Shown: positions 34,256 to 46,200 of the stretch, piece by piece
Numbering within the stretch: the first letter of the stretch is position 1
Layout of the letters: the number at the start of each line of letters is the position of its first letter
Assembly: GCA_019925095.2 (NCBI GenBank)
Contig: CM034403.1
Coordinates: 9,367,690-9,431,689, forward strand
Length of the DNA stretch: 64,000 nucleotides
Source: Dendrolimus kikuchii
Lineage: Eukaryota; Arthropoda; Insecta; Lepidoptera; Lasiocampidae
Reading direction: 5' to 3'
Notes under the pieces: model-generated
Databases searched by the model: none
The model's input: only the letters and a program-made list of their open reading frames with translations
Told to the model about the DNA's origin: nothing
Position numbers and translations under genes: made by a program

Positions 34256-34440
34256 AAACTAGATGACCCGGCAAGCGTTGTTCTGCCACAAAAATAAAAA
34301 AAACACTATAGGAGGGTGAAAAATACTTCGCATAGCTAACAAATATACAAAAAAAAATAATTAAAATCGGTAAAGCTGTTTCGGAGGACTGCTACCACAA
34401 ACACCCTGACACGAGATTTTTATATATTATATTATTCAGT
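34256..34440 (+). repeat. Dispersed repeat beginning AACTAGATGACCCGGC
   Basis: ACTAGATGACCCGGCAAGCG followed by TTGTTCTGCC is a head seen in common lepidopteran non-autonomous repeats. The body contains AAATCGGTAAAGCTGTTTCG and ends in an AT-rich stretch near 34440. Boundaries are uncertain and nothing is coded. Confidence 0.45.
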
Positions 34441-34600
34441 CCCCTTGATTTTTTTATGATTTTCAAATTCATTGCATAAACGACAGACCTAACAGATTTA
34501 TTTATTTTTAATATTATCACAACTATCAAAACTACTTTGTATGTATGCGAGTCTTTCTTAAATTGTGAGTCGTAGGATTACACGTCAGAAGTAAAAACTG

Positions 34601-34732
34601 TATCTGAGCGTAACGGTTACGTGAGTTTAGTGCTTTTTCCCCATCCCAAAACAGCTATATAACCACACATTCATCTTTAAATATGTATCTGAGCGTGACT
34701 GTCACGCGAGTTCAGTGTTTTTTCCCCATCCT
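34601..34732 (+). repeat. Tandem duplication of about 46 bp, offset 85 bp
   Basis: TATCTGAGCGTAACGGTTAC...CCCCATCC at 34601-34647 recurs as TATCTGAGCGTGACTGTCAC...CCCCATCC at 34686-34732. Base changes are scattered, so the duplication is old. Confidence 0.7.
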
Positions 34733-35547
34733 AAAAGTGCCCAATGTGCCTAAAGAAGCTTTTACTCTAAAAATGTAAAGAGGGAAAGTAAAAGGTGTCA
34801 GCCCTGCGCAAGACGAGGGTTGCGCTAAGATAATTATCTTTTTTACGTTACCCACCCTGAGCTGTTTTAATAACGTGATAAATGCTGCGGAAAGGCTTGT
34901 CAGTGACGCGTAAGGAGAGCAAACCCTCCTTTATACTTGATTAATATCTTACTTGTTACGTTACTTTACTTTTATTGAGCAACAGATGCTTTTTATTTTT
35001 CATGAAATTTTCTTGCAATCTTTTTTCAAGAACAAATGATAAAGTGGGGACGGCGTTTTAATTTTACGCTAAATTAAGCACCTCGTTTTCTTGACTGTTT
35101 ATGCGTTTTGTGATCATTTATCGAATTAGTGTTTGATTTATGGATTGATTTTAAACTGTTTTCTATTAAGTTTCTCTCTGATGTTTTAAGTTTTAGAAGT
35201 GATGTCTTTTAAAGAAGATTGAATGATGGATGAATTATGTTACTGAGATTTTATGAATGATTTTAGTTAGCAACAGATATCACTAATTCGATGGTCACTG
35301 ATGGAAGACTATAATGTCAATAGGAGGTAGGCACTGAAAACAGTGCTGTCGGATCAGGTTTCACAACAATATACAGAGTGCCAACCTCATTTCTGATACT
35401 GCGGCATACAATTCTGCTCTACTAATTGTACTTGCAGTAATCTTATTTTTTTTTTGCAAAAGTGACCCCAAGGCTAATCTAGACATTAGGCTTGATTTGT
35501 TTTTTAGATACACTAAATGTTATATAAAATGGACATTTTGCAATCTT

Positions 35548-35800
35548 ATCGCATATTTTGAAACAAAAGCCGGAACCCGATCGGGTTATGAGTTGCTATT
35601 TCATCCAATACGTGTGGAAAGTCGCCGAGCGTAAGAGATTGTAATACAGTAATTATGTAGGTATGCACGAATTAATAAGTTAAGCGTCAATAAATTCATG
35701 GCGCTTTCGACCTTTTGGTCGCTAGTCGCCAGATTTTTAAAGGTAGACTATGGGGGATCGAGTTGTATGAAGTCCACGCCACTGGGGTAGGGTAAGTGGA
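35548..35800 (+). repeat. Dispersed repeat, copy B (partner at 5443-5762)
   Basis: Direct-orientation relative of 5443-5762: CCCGATCGGGTTATG, GTGTGGAAAG, CATGGCGCTTTCGACC, AAAGGTAGACTATG and GAGTTGTATGAA. It lacks the internal duplication seen in copy A. Confidence 0.75.
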
Positions 35801-35987
35801 ACATCGGATCTCTCACTCAGCCTACGGAAAACGATTAGCTATATTATATTATATTATTAGCGTTTCACATTGAAGTTTTTTAACATCGTGGTACCACAAT
35901 GATCTAACCGACCCTACGAGATGTAATCGAGACAACGAATCCAGCATGGCGCTACGCTACGTCGATGTCGATATCTACTGGCCTTGT

Positions 35988-36147
35988 GCAGAAGGTTTGC
36001 CGATAGACTCATGACGTCACGCGTCGATGGTCAGTAGGCTTGACAAAAAAGGTTACATAAATGTTTGTTGCAATAAGTTTATTATTGTATATATTTTACA
36101 CAAGTATATAAAATAATAGTGTAAGTAGTCATCGGCAAACCTTCTGC
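35988..36147. repeat. 160-bp MITE with 22-bp terminal inverted repeats
   Basis: GCAGAAGGTTTGCCGATAGA at 35988 faces AGTCATCGGCAAACCTTCTG ending at 36147. The core is AT-rich. Flanking TTGT and GCGC show no clear duplication. Confidence 0.65.
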
Positions 36148-36545
36148 GCGCGGCTTATACTACAAACTCACTTTATTAACATAGAGAACAATAATTAAAA
36201 TATTTTGCAGAGTACATCATTATACAAAATGTTGACTTGTTTTTCAGAGTCACGAGTTTCAAAAAGTTATTGTTATGACACCTGTGACATGAGTTGATCA
36301 GTTTCCTCGCGCTAATTGACTGAAAGTATTATTAGGTACGAATGACAAAAGAAAGCTCAGTATAGAGCCTAACATTGAAAAGCTGCCATATCCTCAATAA
36401 TAATTATAATCGTTCTTCTCACGTCTTAATAAGTATACATTTTTGATTGATTTGGTCTAAACAATGTTTCAAATAATAAAACGTCAAAATGCAAGAGAAA
36501 TTTTATCTAGTTATGTAGGAATTAGGAACGTTTTTTTATCTTTTT

Positions 36546-36848
36546 ATTGCAGGAGTTCAGCAGACAGGCAGACGGCCTACTTGATGGAACGCGGTTACCA
36601 TCGCCTATGGACATTTGCAACACCAAAGGTGCTACAAATGCGCTGCTGCTCTCTTAAGGGAGGGAGACTGGAACCTGGTCACTAATGCCGGAACACAACT
36701 CAAGGTTGTTATGGCGACATACTTTAGACCAGGGTTGGTAGCCATCCAGTCGGGCAAATGCCCTACCACCTGGATGTGTGTTGTTTTGTCGCCTCTTACG
36801 ACAGGTCGCCCGGCCGCAGGAAATTGTATTCTTTCTCCGTTGCTAACT
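36546..36848 (-). mobile_element. SINE-like family copy 3 (near full length)
   Basis: Poly-T left end (TTTTTTATCTTTTTATTGCA), then GGAGTTCAGCAGACAGGCAG through to GGAAATTGTATTCTTTCTCC. It closely matches the copy at 63420-63728. Open frames across it (for example 36615-36917) are incidental. Confidence 0.85.
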
Positions 36849-37997
36849 TACTTACCAGACTTACGTTTTCTAAAGGACAGCTGTACTTATATCTTCTACA
36901 CAAATCTTGGTATCTAAATTTAAGTTGCTTCTTCGAAAATAAACTGAAAATCGATGGTGCTTGAAGGCACTCCTACATTTATGTTTGCTTAAACATAGAT
37001 CAAGTTGTATAAAAACCGTAATTTAACTAGAAACAAACATCATACCCCTATATCAGGGAGGTAACACATCTTCATAAAAGACTAGCTATTATCGGGCATT
37101 ATGACTCAATCGAATCCATTGGGTATTGTGTTAGAGAGACGCCATAAAAATATTGATATATTTGGATGATTTATGATGAACTATGTATTTTATATTCTTA
37201 CGCTATAATTATAATCCTATGCAAACTGACACTCCAAGTATTTATTAATTGTACCAAATTAACAAAAGTTTTCGAAAACACGTTTCTCGTGCCTTCAAAA
37301 TGGAATTTAAAGTCTGTTTATCGTTTTAAAATGTAATCTTTAAACGTTGTCAATTTTAAGAACTAAAATAGAGGTATAGGCATAATTAGGCCTGATAAAA
37401 AATTAAATTTCTACACTTTATTATATTCGGTTAGTATTTCATATTTTATAATATTGAGCCTATAGAGCAGTTGAAAAAAAAATAATTAATTAAATAATGG
37501 TGAAGTGGATACTAATATATACCATATTCTTTACATTTCTTACGCCACATCAAATTTAGTTATGTGCAATGGTTCATTCCTCCGAAATAGGGAAGCTCAA
37601 ATATAGCAGTGGAACATTGAAAACATTAATTATTTTACGGACAAATTGCTATGTCAATGACCTGTATTTTGGTGAATGTTAGTCACTTTTTTGGGATGTT
37701 CTATTTCTTATTGTGTAATGATAGAATGTTTGCAGGAGGGAATTTAAACGTCTGCCGGAAAATTGTATGTTTAAGCAGCCCCTTTTTCTGATAGCTGTGT
37801 AACGTCCTTGTATTTTTTTATTTGATGACTCAGTTAATATACTGGACTATGGTAGGCGATGGTTTAATATTGTAATGTAAATAATTATGTATTCAAGAAA
37901 AATTTACTTAATTTGAACTTTAAAGCCAATTATTTTAAGTTTTTCCCTTACAAATAAACATGCCTAATTTGTGTTCGATATATTTTTTTAAATACAT

Positions 37998-38290
37998 GAG
38001 TTCAGCAGACAAACAGACGGCGCACTTGATAGAAAGCTGTTACCATCGCCTATTGACATTTGCAACAACAAAGGTGCTACAAATGCGCTGCTGCTCTATT
38101 AGGGGAGACTGAAACCGGAACAAAATATACCGAAATATCGGAACACAACTCAAGGTTGTTATGGCGCTATGTCCTAGACCAGTCGTGGTAGCCATCCAGG
38201 CGGATAAACACCCTAGCACCTGGCTGTGGGTTGTTTTGTTGCCTCTTACGATAGGCCGCCCTGCCGCAGGAAATTGTATTCTTGTCCGTT
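37998..38290 (-). mobile_element. SINE-like family copy 4
   Basis: From GAGTTCAGCAGACAAACAGA to GGAAATTGTATTCTTGTCCG. It forms an inverted pair with copy 5, their 5' ends facing each other across about 195 bp. Confidence 0.85.
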
Positions 38291-38486
38291 TTAATTGTAT
38301 TCTTATCTCAACCCCAAAATATAGATAAGTACTTTAGACAGTCGTTCGATATTTTATTGACTATATAGTAGTCCAAAATCTATCACAATCTTTTTATGAT
38401 ACCATATGTGTATACATACAGTTAGGACATAGCTCTTTTACATTTTTAATTATTGTAATATTTCATTGTCAACAGTATTATCTGTG

Positions 38487-38772
38487 CAGGTACGCAGAAA
38501 GAATACAATTTCCCGCGACCGGGGGGCCTGTCGTAAGAGACGACAAAACAGCCCAAAGCCAGGCGGTAGACTATTTGCCCGTCTGGATTGGCTATCACCC
38601 CTAGTCTAAAGTATGCCACCATAACATTGTGTTCCAGCATTTGTGGCCAGGTTCTTGTCGTCATTTAGAAAGCGGCAGCACATTGGTGTTACAAATATCC
38701 ATAGACGGTCGTTACCGCTTTCCATCAGGTGGGCCGTCTGCCTGCCTGGTGAACTCATGCAACAAAAAAAAT
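38487..38772 (+). mobile_element. SINE-like family copy 5
   Basis: From GTACGCAGAAAGAATACAAT to GAACTCATGCAACAAAAAAA, with the poly-A tail on the right. The element lies in sense orientation relative to the host gene. Confidence 0.85.
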
Positions 38773-39613
38773 GTAGTATTCGTGTAAGATATTTAGGTAA
38801 CTTGCTCCAAAAAATTAAACCCCAAGCTTAATTTAAATATATATAGAGCGGAGAATGGACAATAAAAATGTGATTAATAACCCTGTCTCTACCCATGAAA
38901 ATTAAATCATCACGCGTAATATGGGGTTCTGGAGGTCAAAGATAAATGCACCAGCTGTGGCGAGCCGACGTTTTGACATGGACTAATAGTGTCATCTATC
39001 GTGGAGGTGCGGTGTCCGCTTAATATCCCTTGTCAGCAGATGTCACAGAATGATACGAGATGGCAGTACATATCACATAACTTTCATTGTAATTTTTATA
39101 GATTAGATCTAAAAACAATTTGGAATTTTCATATTATCGTGTAAAGAAAATGATAATATTTATAAAATAATATAATAAAGTGGTTTAATGATAATTAATA
39201 ACGCATTTGTCGGTTGTATTCTTCGATAAGGCATATAAGATTACTTCGAGGTGAAAGTATTATTACTTAATAGCAATTTTCTAGAAAATTTATTTTGATT
39301 GTATTTTATTAATTGGATCATCATATCATAAATGTGTAATTTATTTGTAGTATATATTCATACGGTTGTAACGAGATTTCTATTAGTAGGAACCAAGTTC
39401 ACTATATAATACAATATGTTTTGCCTAGGTGGCGCTTTTAATTTGGAGTCTATATATTTCGAGCATTCTATAGAAATTTTCCTTGAAATTTCATTTTAAA
39501 AATAATATTATGAAGGCATTTCTGGAGATGCTTATTTTAGCGGAGTAAAGTTGTAGTCACACCAATATGCTTTGCACAGCGCATGCATTAAAACTACACT
39601 TGACAATTATGTC

Positions 39614-39840
39614 CCTGCTACATCTGGGATAATGTTAGTGTTAGTGATTATGTCTAAATGCGACTTCCTTATAGCGTTAAAAAATAACGCGTTAACAAAT
39701 AGCTACTTCAGTGTATTACGTGAGTTATATATCATTATTTAATGTCACTAACAATGTCGTAATTCAGATAACGCAATAAACCGTTGACTATATTTGCGTG
39801 ACACAGTCAATAACACTAACATTATCCCAGATGGAGCAGG
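39614..39840. mobile_element. 227-bp MITE with about 40-bp terminal inverted repeats
   Basis: CCTGCTACATCTGGGATAAT with GTTAGTGTTAGTGA at the left faces ATTATCCCAGATGGAGCAGG at the right. The interior contains AAAAAATAACGCGTTAAC and AATGTCACTAACAATGTC. No frame lies inside. Confidence 0.75.
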
Positions 39841-40040
39841 AAGTAATAAATATAACATGTAATTACGCACATGCAAGACGAATTGAAAGTTAAAGATATA
39901 AGATAAATGACCACGAAGATGCTGATATGGATGTACCCTAATGCTGCGGACGCACCTTCATTAGTGTTAAAGATTTACGGTTAAAGAAGCTTTCAAACTT
40001 ACTATAATTCAATATGAATAAGACCGTCAGTCCTAAGCCA

Positions 40041-40215
40041 AATGTGTCTTAATTAAAGTGTTAAAAAATAACGCCGTTAACGCATAGCCATAATAGTCTA
40101 TATACTTAAAAACGTTATCTGTCAATATTTAATGTCACTAACAATTTGACATATCAAATAACGCATTAAACCCGTTGCCATATCTGCGTGAAACGGCCTA
40201 TATCTGTAACACTGC
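40041..40215. repeat. Diverged relative of the 39614 MITE
   Basis: Repeats interior blocks of the neighbouring MITE in the same order: AGTGTTAAAAAATAACGCC, TATTTAATGTCACTAACAAT, AATAACGCATTAAACCCGTT and TCTGCGTGAAAC. Its ends are worn. It lies about 110 bp upstream of the 40324 exon. Confidence 0.6.
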
Positions 40216-40323
40216 ATAGATACCGCACCATAATGTAAACTCACATTGTGTTTAAGTAGAAACCGTCTGCAATTTTAAAAGCACGATTCTTTATTAAATA
40301 TACGCTTATTCTTAATTTTTCAG

Positions 40324-40452
40324 GTGTTGGGCAAGAATGGTATTCGAGGCTGGCTAGACGGTACAAACGAGAAAAGTAACTGGCTGAAGCTTGTCAGGTC
40401 AACCAATTATCCTCACGATGTCAACGTGCAGCACATATTACAATCTGGGCAG
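40324..40452 (+). CDS. ham: hamlet / PRDM3-16-like gene, middle PR-domain exon
   Basis: A 129-bp, 43-codon, phase 0-0 exon. The acceptor is TTTTTCAG at 40316-40323 and the donor CAG|GTATGG at 40452/40453. The peptide carries the central PR-domain signature: WLDGTNEKSNWLKLVR, then NVQHILQSGQ. This corresponds to the family pattern of a D-G followed by a short gap, NWLKYVR and a QHNL-type stretch. It joins seamlessly to the preceding exon (NYAWE|VLGKNG) across a 31-kb intron and to the next exon (SGQ|VWYKV) across 1.4 kb. The frame runs on past the donor to 40530, which is intron read-through. A degenerate LINE tail sits less than 100 bp downstream of the donor. Confidence 0.85.
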
Positions 40453-40545
40453 GTATGGTCGTTCTTGTGTGAGGTTATGTCTTTCGCTCTTATTTTTAAA
40501 TTGTTATTAGTAATCGATAAACGTAGTTAGAGCTCTCCAGCCTGA

Positions 40546-40662
40546 TGGAGTGACGACGTGCATAAGTTCGCTGGTAAGCGCTGGCTGAGGAAGACGGATC
40601 ACCAGGACTTGCAGCGAGGACTTGGAGAAGCGTACGTACAGCAGTGGACTGGGATTGGCTGA
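40546..40662 (+). pseudogene. RTE-type LINE C-terminal tail
   Basis: 39 codons read without a stop. They start WSDDVHKFAGKRW and end LGEAYVQQWTGIG followed by TGA at 40660-40662. An EAYVQQWT-x-IG ending is typical of RTE-clade endonuclease-reverse transcriptase proteins. Only this tail survives. It lies 94 bp after the PRDM exon donor at 40453. Confidence 0.8.
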
Positions 40663-41397
40663 CGTCTATTAGCCACAGACTGTCTAATTTCCAATTCTAC
40701 ATTTAAAATGTTCTAAATTTAAAACTATCCATATTCATATTAAGATACGAAGCGACTTTGTAAGATTTATTTGTACTAAGTTCATTCGCCTCTAGAAAGA
40801 TGTCTCAAATGCCTATCAGACTCTTCAGGTGATCAGAGGGCTGGTGTCTACCTCGGACACAGGCGCAAATCCAGCCAGTATATTATTGATTTGTGCTTTA
40901 ATTTTTTTTATTGTGTACTCTTATAACACTATTTTTCAATGGGCAATAAACGCACAACGACAATATTTTAATAGACAATTAAAATTGAAATCAACAAATG
41001 ATAATCAGGGCTACCCTCATAACAGTCTTTGTGCGCGACTACCCCAATAAAATTTTGAATATGGAACATTGCCGCTTCCGGTAGCAGAAAATCGGTGTTC
41101 GACTGAACAACTGTATTCTACTTCCGGTCAAACGAAGGGGAGCGAACAGATGCGGTGGTTAGATTCACTCAAATATACCCCTGGTTTGCTTTAAATGGTA
41201 GTTGATGTTTTGCATTCAGTTTTATTTTGGCAATTAATTAGTCAATAGTTCTAAAAGAAAAGAAAGATAAAGTACGTTCTATTTAAATTACCTTCCCGTA
41301 GAAATCAGATAAAATAGATTAGCATGAAATAATAAATATATCAAAAAGTTTGTATTTGCACTATTTTTAAGAATTAATTTTAAGGTCGTAATGTCAT

Positions 41398-41630
41398 GAA
41401 TAAGGAAGGTAACCGTATCTCTTTCGAAAGATTTGGATTCGAATCCTGGTCGGGAAGCATAATATCATTTAGACATTTTCCTGCACTAATGGGCATATAA
41501 TGACAATTACATCGTGCTGACGATGAATGAAAAACATTGTGACAAAACTTGTTCGTAAAGATATACTATGTGTGAAATGTGTCAATCCGCCTTGGATAAG
41601 CGTGTAAAGTAGTCTGGCAATCCTAGTAGT
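41398..41630 (+). mobile_element. Degenerate tRNA-headed SINE
   Basis: AAGGTAACCGTATCTCTTTC and GGATTCGAATCCTGG give worn box A and box B tRNA signals. The body (GACGATGAATGAAAAACATT, TGTGTCAATCCGCCTTGG) matches the body type of common lepidopteran SINEs. It lies in the 1.4-kb intron between two PR-domain exons. Confidence 0.55.
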
Positions 41631-41846
41631 ACGAACTTTCTGAGTTTATTTTTTCCGGGTATTTGTCCACACGGACACGTCAATCCTTTAAGGCAACGAT
41701 AAACTAAATCTATTTAGATTCCTGATAAGCAATACTACAATATTAAAAAAAATATTGAAATCAATTAGAATATGTATGATTATGAAATTAATTAGACAAT
41801 TTTTTTTTAAACTCATCTAAAAAGAAGTTGTCGATGTGTTTTCCAG

Positions 41847-41943
41847 GTCTGGTACAAGGTTATCCGCGAAATTCCTTCCGGACAAGAACTGCTGCTCGGC
41901 CCCAGGACACCATTGCCGATGCAAGATGTTGTACCTACTAATG
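41847..41943 (+). CDS. ham: hamlet / PRDM3-16-like gene, C-terminal PR-domain exon
   Basis: A 97-bp exon with acceptor TTTTCCAG ending at 41846 and donor G|GTAAGT at 41943/41944. It enters in phase 0 and leaves in phase 1. It encodes VWYKVIREIPSGQELLLGPR and about ten more residues. This is the last strand of the PR domain: an aromatic-Y-x-V-x-x-x-I-P-x-G-x-E-L-L pattern, where SET enzymes and PR proteins place the conserved I-x-x-G-E-E-L. It is too short to appear as a stand-alone open frame, but it reads without a stop between its neighbours. The PR domain lacks the catalytic H-x-x-x-N-H-x-C of classical SET enzymes in what is visible, as is usual for PR proteins, so methyltransferase activity cannot be assumed. 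Confidence 0.85.
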
Positions 41944-44274
41944 GTAAGTCAATAATTTTTACTTAGGTATTTTAGTTGGGTTTTAGAATTAGCTGCATGT
42001 TTTGATTTTCATATTCGGCCATTTCACTTTCATCATAAAATCTTTTAGAATAAAGTTATCCAGAATCCAGATTTTAAGATGTATCTAAAACATGATTTCA
42101 CCGATTTCATCTTCACCGATTATACAATATATAGTGCTTGATTCTGTTAGATATTAGATACCTACTCAATGTTTTGCATCGGGAATAACAGGGACCCAAA
42201 ATGAACGTGTAGATAGGTTATTATTATTATTATACATTATTATGTTTCTAACTTTTTGATACAATTAAGTTAATGATGAAACATTCGGATACAATTGTAA
42301 CACTCTCACCTTACCTTTACTCCACGTTAAAGGCGAATCCATTTTCCATCACAAAAGCAACCTATGTCTTTCATAAAATTCGTTCAAACCATCCTGAATT
42401 GAGGGTGCAAATAGAATCGAGTAAAATTGTGACTCAGAAATATTCTGGAACATCCATAAATTATACAACTTCAAGCAGGTAGTGGGACAGCAACTAGATG
42501 TATTTAGTATGCATTTTGGTTTAAGTTACTCGTGTGTATTGATATTCAAATTAATTAGAAATGTATGTAAATGTCTCACCGTGTAGACTATAGACTGTAG
42601 AATCACGGTCACGCGTAATTCACGCTTCGTTGAAACGCCACGGTGATGTAATTGGAGTCACCTGCCCTCTAACGTCAACTTCTGACCCTCGCACACGATA
42701 AATTTACTTTTACCCTCCCTGGTACAGGTGGATTCAATATTTGACCTCACTTGTATATTTTGGTGCTTAGATCCAACCTGCAGTATGTTCAAACTATATT
42801 CTGTGCAATCAACGTTCTTACGTTTGTCAGACCAGACCGTCAGAATTGCGAGTTTACATGTCTTAAATCTCATATTGTTTTATTTATTAGCAGTTCTACT
42901 CCACTCCTTACTACAACTCCATTAATGCTTCGAAAACTAATTGTAAAACATATGAGTACTTCTGGGTAAAACTTATTAAAAAAAAAAAGAGCTCGAGGAT
43001 AGATAAATACGAAGAAAATCCAATTTTTAGCTAGACGTGTTGCAAGGGCGTTTCTTGCCGCATCTTCTCCGTAACAGCAATAACACGTTGTGAAGCAGTT
43101 GTACATAGAATAGAAAGTTTTAATTTTAACTTATACTCGTATGTATGATCATCAAAAAGTGTTTTCCGGTGGAATTTATTTTGAATAAAACATTTGACTT
43201 CCTTTTTCTCAAAGCGCAATATTATGCAGTTTATCACTTTTCTAAATAAACTGGCTTTCGAACGTAATAATGTTTTTAAACGAATTGTTAGTTGTCACAA
43301 TTATTGGTTGAATGGTCTAAGCAATTAACATGCGCAGAGATATATCGAAAAATAATTAATGATTTTTTTCTGTTGATTAATATAATCTATCATCCACTCT
43401 TTAATACAGATTTCTCTATGTCTAATTTTTCATTATTTTATAATATCTGTAGTATTTGTAGATATTTTAGTTAAATAATAATTAAGATTTTATTCCCATT
43501 ATAACTAATTGAAGTACTATATGTTTATATACCCTTTAACAGTTTTTTCATTCAATAAGACGTTATCTAGATCGTTGCGTCTGGTTGTAAAGACACCACG
43601 TTTTAAAAATTGAAAGTATAAAAAATAACAAACTGATAGATAGGCCGTTTTTTGTGATAGATTCTTATCTGCACGTCTGATTTAGTAGGCCAATTTTTAA
43701 AGAGGTTTTTTACGTTGAATATTTAAGAGGACAATGCGTATCGTATTTTAACTTTAAGTTACTGCTCAAATGATAAGAAAGTTTTGTTAAACCATAATCT
43801 CTGAAATCATATTTGAAATAGGTACAAATATTAATACGAATTTATTATTTTTAGCTAAAAGCTATTGCTCATTACTTTTGTTTAATTTTATGTAGCGAAG
43901 TTACAAAATTAATGAAACTTGGTTTGAAAGCTATTTCCTATCCTTCATATAGCACGTAGTTTGCACGATGTTCTTATTATTTATTCATTTATATCGATTA
44001 CAAAACTTTTTAAATGTTCAAAGAAATCAGCAATCAGGATAAGCTTAAATCGCATTTGCTTGGGTTTACAGCCAAATAAAGTTATCCAACCAAGCAAATA
44101 TGAACCAACCAGACGTTATTTAAGTATAAGATCGTTATGTTACTAGGAAAATGGTTATCGTACAAAAATATTGGTCACACTGAAAGTATTTTATAATGTA
44201 AAAATAGATAATAAATATATAGAGCCTTTATTGCTGATTTTTTAATTTTTTTTTATAATGTGCTCATGGTCATA

Positions 44275-44400
44275 GTATGTCCTTCGACATAGGCCTCCTC
44301 TAGCTGTTTCCACTCTATTATTTGCGAGCCTCGAGCAGGTGCTCTCAGTGATCGCGTTTAGGTCATCTACCCATCTTTTTGGCGGTTTGAGTATATTTAT
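44275..44400 (-). pseudogene. RTE-type LINE tail, highly degenerate
   Basis: The minus strand reads PPKRWVDDLNAITESTCSRL, matching the R-P-x-K-R-W-x-D-D block near the C-terminus of RTE proteins. A worn continuation ends in HIGRRTYYDH-like codons. It is a short dead relic. Confidence 0.5.
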
Positions 44401-45019
44401 TTTCTCTTGTCCTGTATACTACCAATCCGTAACAGCGGTTGTCTATTTTGAAGTCAAAATTCTCATCACGTGTCAACTTCCATTTCAGCTTTTGTCGGTT
44501 TTTGATATGTTTTTGAACTTAGTTTTCACTTTAATAGTGCTTAATCTAATTTGATCTCTCATTCTTATATTCAATACATTTATTTCTATATTGTTTTATC
44601 TTTGGAATTTATTGATGTGGTTCTCCGTTAAAGGGCAGCTAACCCAATATAAACCAAGAAGATCATTGTTACTTAGAAATATCACATTAGTTAAAGTGAT
44701 ACTTCCAAATTATTTTCGGTCAATGAATACCACATACTGTATACAGTGACAATATAGTACATAGGACAGCGCAGGCCCGGTGTCACACACGCGTATTCGA
44801 TATTTAATTTAGATAAATCGCGACGAACGCGCGTATGCGCTGGGTCGCGTCGCGCGTCATGCCGCCCGGTGAAAAATCACGCATACGCTTATTACAATGA
44901 GGGTGAATTTTTGACTCATAATATAATGTGACTGGAAGGCTTATTATTTGAAAAGAATCAAATACACCTCCTTTATCTCAAAGGGTAGATAGAATGACTA
45001 ATTATTATTATTGCATATT

Positions 45020-45478
45020 ATGGAAGAGAGAGCATGAAAGTAGAGTAAACGCGGTCGAGATGCGAGCACTGCGCAAAATCTGCGGAGTGACGCTCTCGGA
45101 CCGCGTTCGTAATACCGAAGTAAGAAAGAGAGTTGGTCTGAAAGAGAGTGTCGGGGTGAAGGTAAGGAAAGGAATGCTCCGGTGGTTCGGGCATGTGGAA
45201 AGAATGCATGATGAAAGAATGCCTAAACAGATATACAATGCAAAAGTGGATGGATGCAGAAGTCGTGGAAGGCCACGACACACCTTCCATGATCAAATTG
45301 ATCGTGTACTAGCAGAAGGTGATGTCAGGAGCCTTAAGAACAGACGAGCGTGCATGACAAGAGTTATGAATGTCAAAGAAGCAAGTGAGGTGTGTAAGAA
45401 TAAGCCTAAATGGCGCTCTGTTGTTCGTGCCTACCCCGCAAGGGAACTGGCGTGAAGTTATGTATGTATGTACATAGT
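45020..45478 (+). pseudogene. RTE-type LINE C-terminal fragment with 3' end
   Basis: An open frame of about 150 codons starting near 44994. It contains ESRVNAVEMRALRKICGVTL, GMLRWFGHVERM and SRGRPRHTFHDQID, the standard C-terminal blocks of RTE-type reverse transcriptase proteins, and stops at 45455. The 3' end GAACTGGCGTGAAGTTATGT is followed by ATGTATGT repeats. It is 5'-truncated, since no catalytic YADD block is present, so it cannot move on its own. A 30-bp scrap of the same 3' end is at 12914. Confidence 0.85.
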
Positions 45479-46200
45479 TCTCTTACTAACTACTTTGGTA
45501 AACAATAATTACTACTTGGTAAATACTAATACTATGTATTTTTATTGCCTTACATTGGAAGGCTTATCTTCACCTTTAGTATCGTATGCTGATATTAGAC
45601 GGATCAATCAAATTGAAGCAATTTGGTTGAAAGACACAGTTGAAAGTACACAACGGTATTCAATGACATTGAATGATTCAAGTTTATGTTTATATTGACC
45701 ACTTTCGTTGATTCATCTGAATCGAAAGACAGAAATTAACCGTCTAATACCCGCTTTAATAAACTTACACAGTTTAAGATTATATTATACAGTTCGGTAA
45801 GTAATAAAACTACGTTTTAACGGTTTTAAGCGCGGTAATTTTATTTGATTTTGGTTTTTCCGACGTTTCGGCCACTTTTCAGTGGCCGTGATCACGGAAG
45901 ACAAAGATGTCAAGTGTCAACGAGTATTGTTAAAGTTTTATTTAGCCTACCGCCAACTTATTAATTTTAATTATTTAATTTTTAATTTTTTTATGGTTAT
46001 TATTTAATCTATGGGAGCCTAATCTAATTTACTACCGCTTCGCAACATGTTATGGCTTGAAGAGAAGAAGCGGCGCAAGAAACTCTTCAGCAAACATGCC
46101 TAGCTCTAATAATTTTATATAATATTAAAATGGGGGGAAGGAAAAATAAAAGTAATTATCAGTCAAGTTGGTTTGTGTTCCGTTGTACGCAGAAAGAGCT

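Larger units (their letters stand above)
26777..40323. other. First long intron of the PRDM gene, right part
   Basis: AT-rich intron ending in the TTTTTCAG acceptor. No further genes were recognised. The frames 27127-27429 (+), 29305-29616 (-, 103 codons, charged) and 31184-31438 (+) are too short and lack known domains. Repeats are listed separately. The stretches 28850-30237, 30526-31639, 32842-34255 and 36850-37997 hold nothing I can identify. Confidence 0.55.

Noticed and set aside
36615..36917. Open frames in SINE-like copies (also 48464-48739, 63460-63735, 62997-63278)
   Set aside because: The same frame recurs only because the repeat recurs. The family has a poly-A tail and no protein signature.
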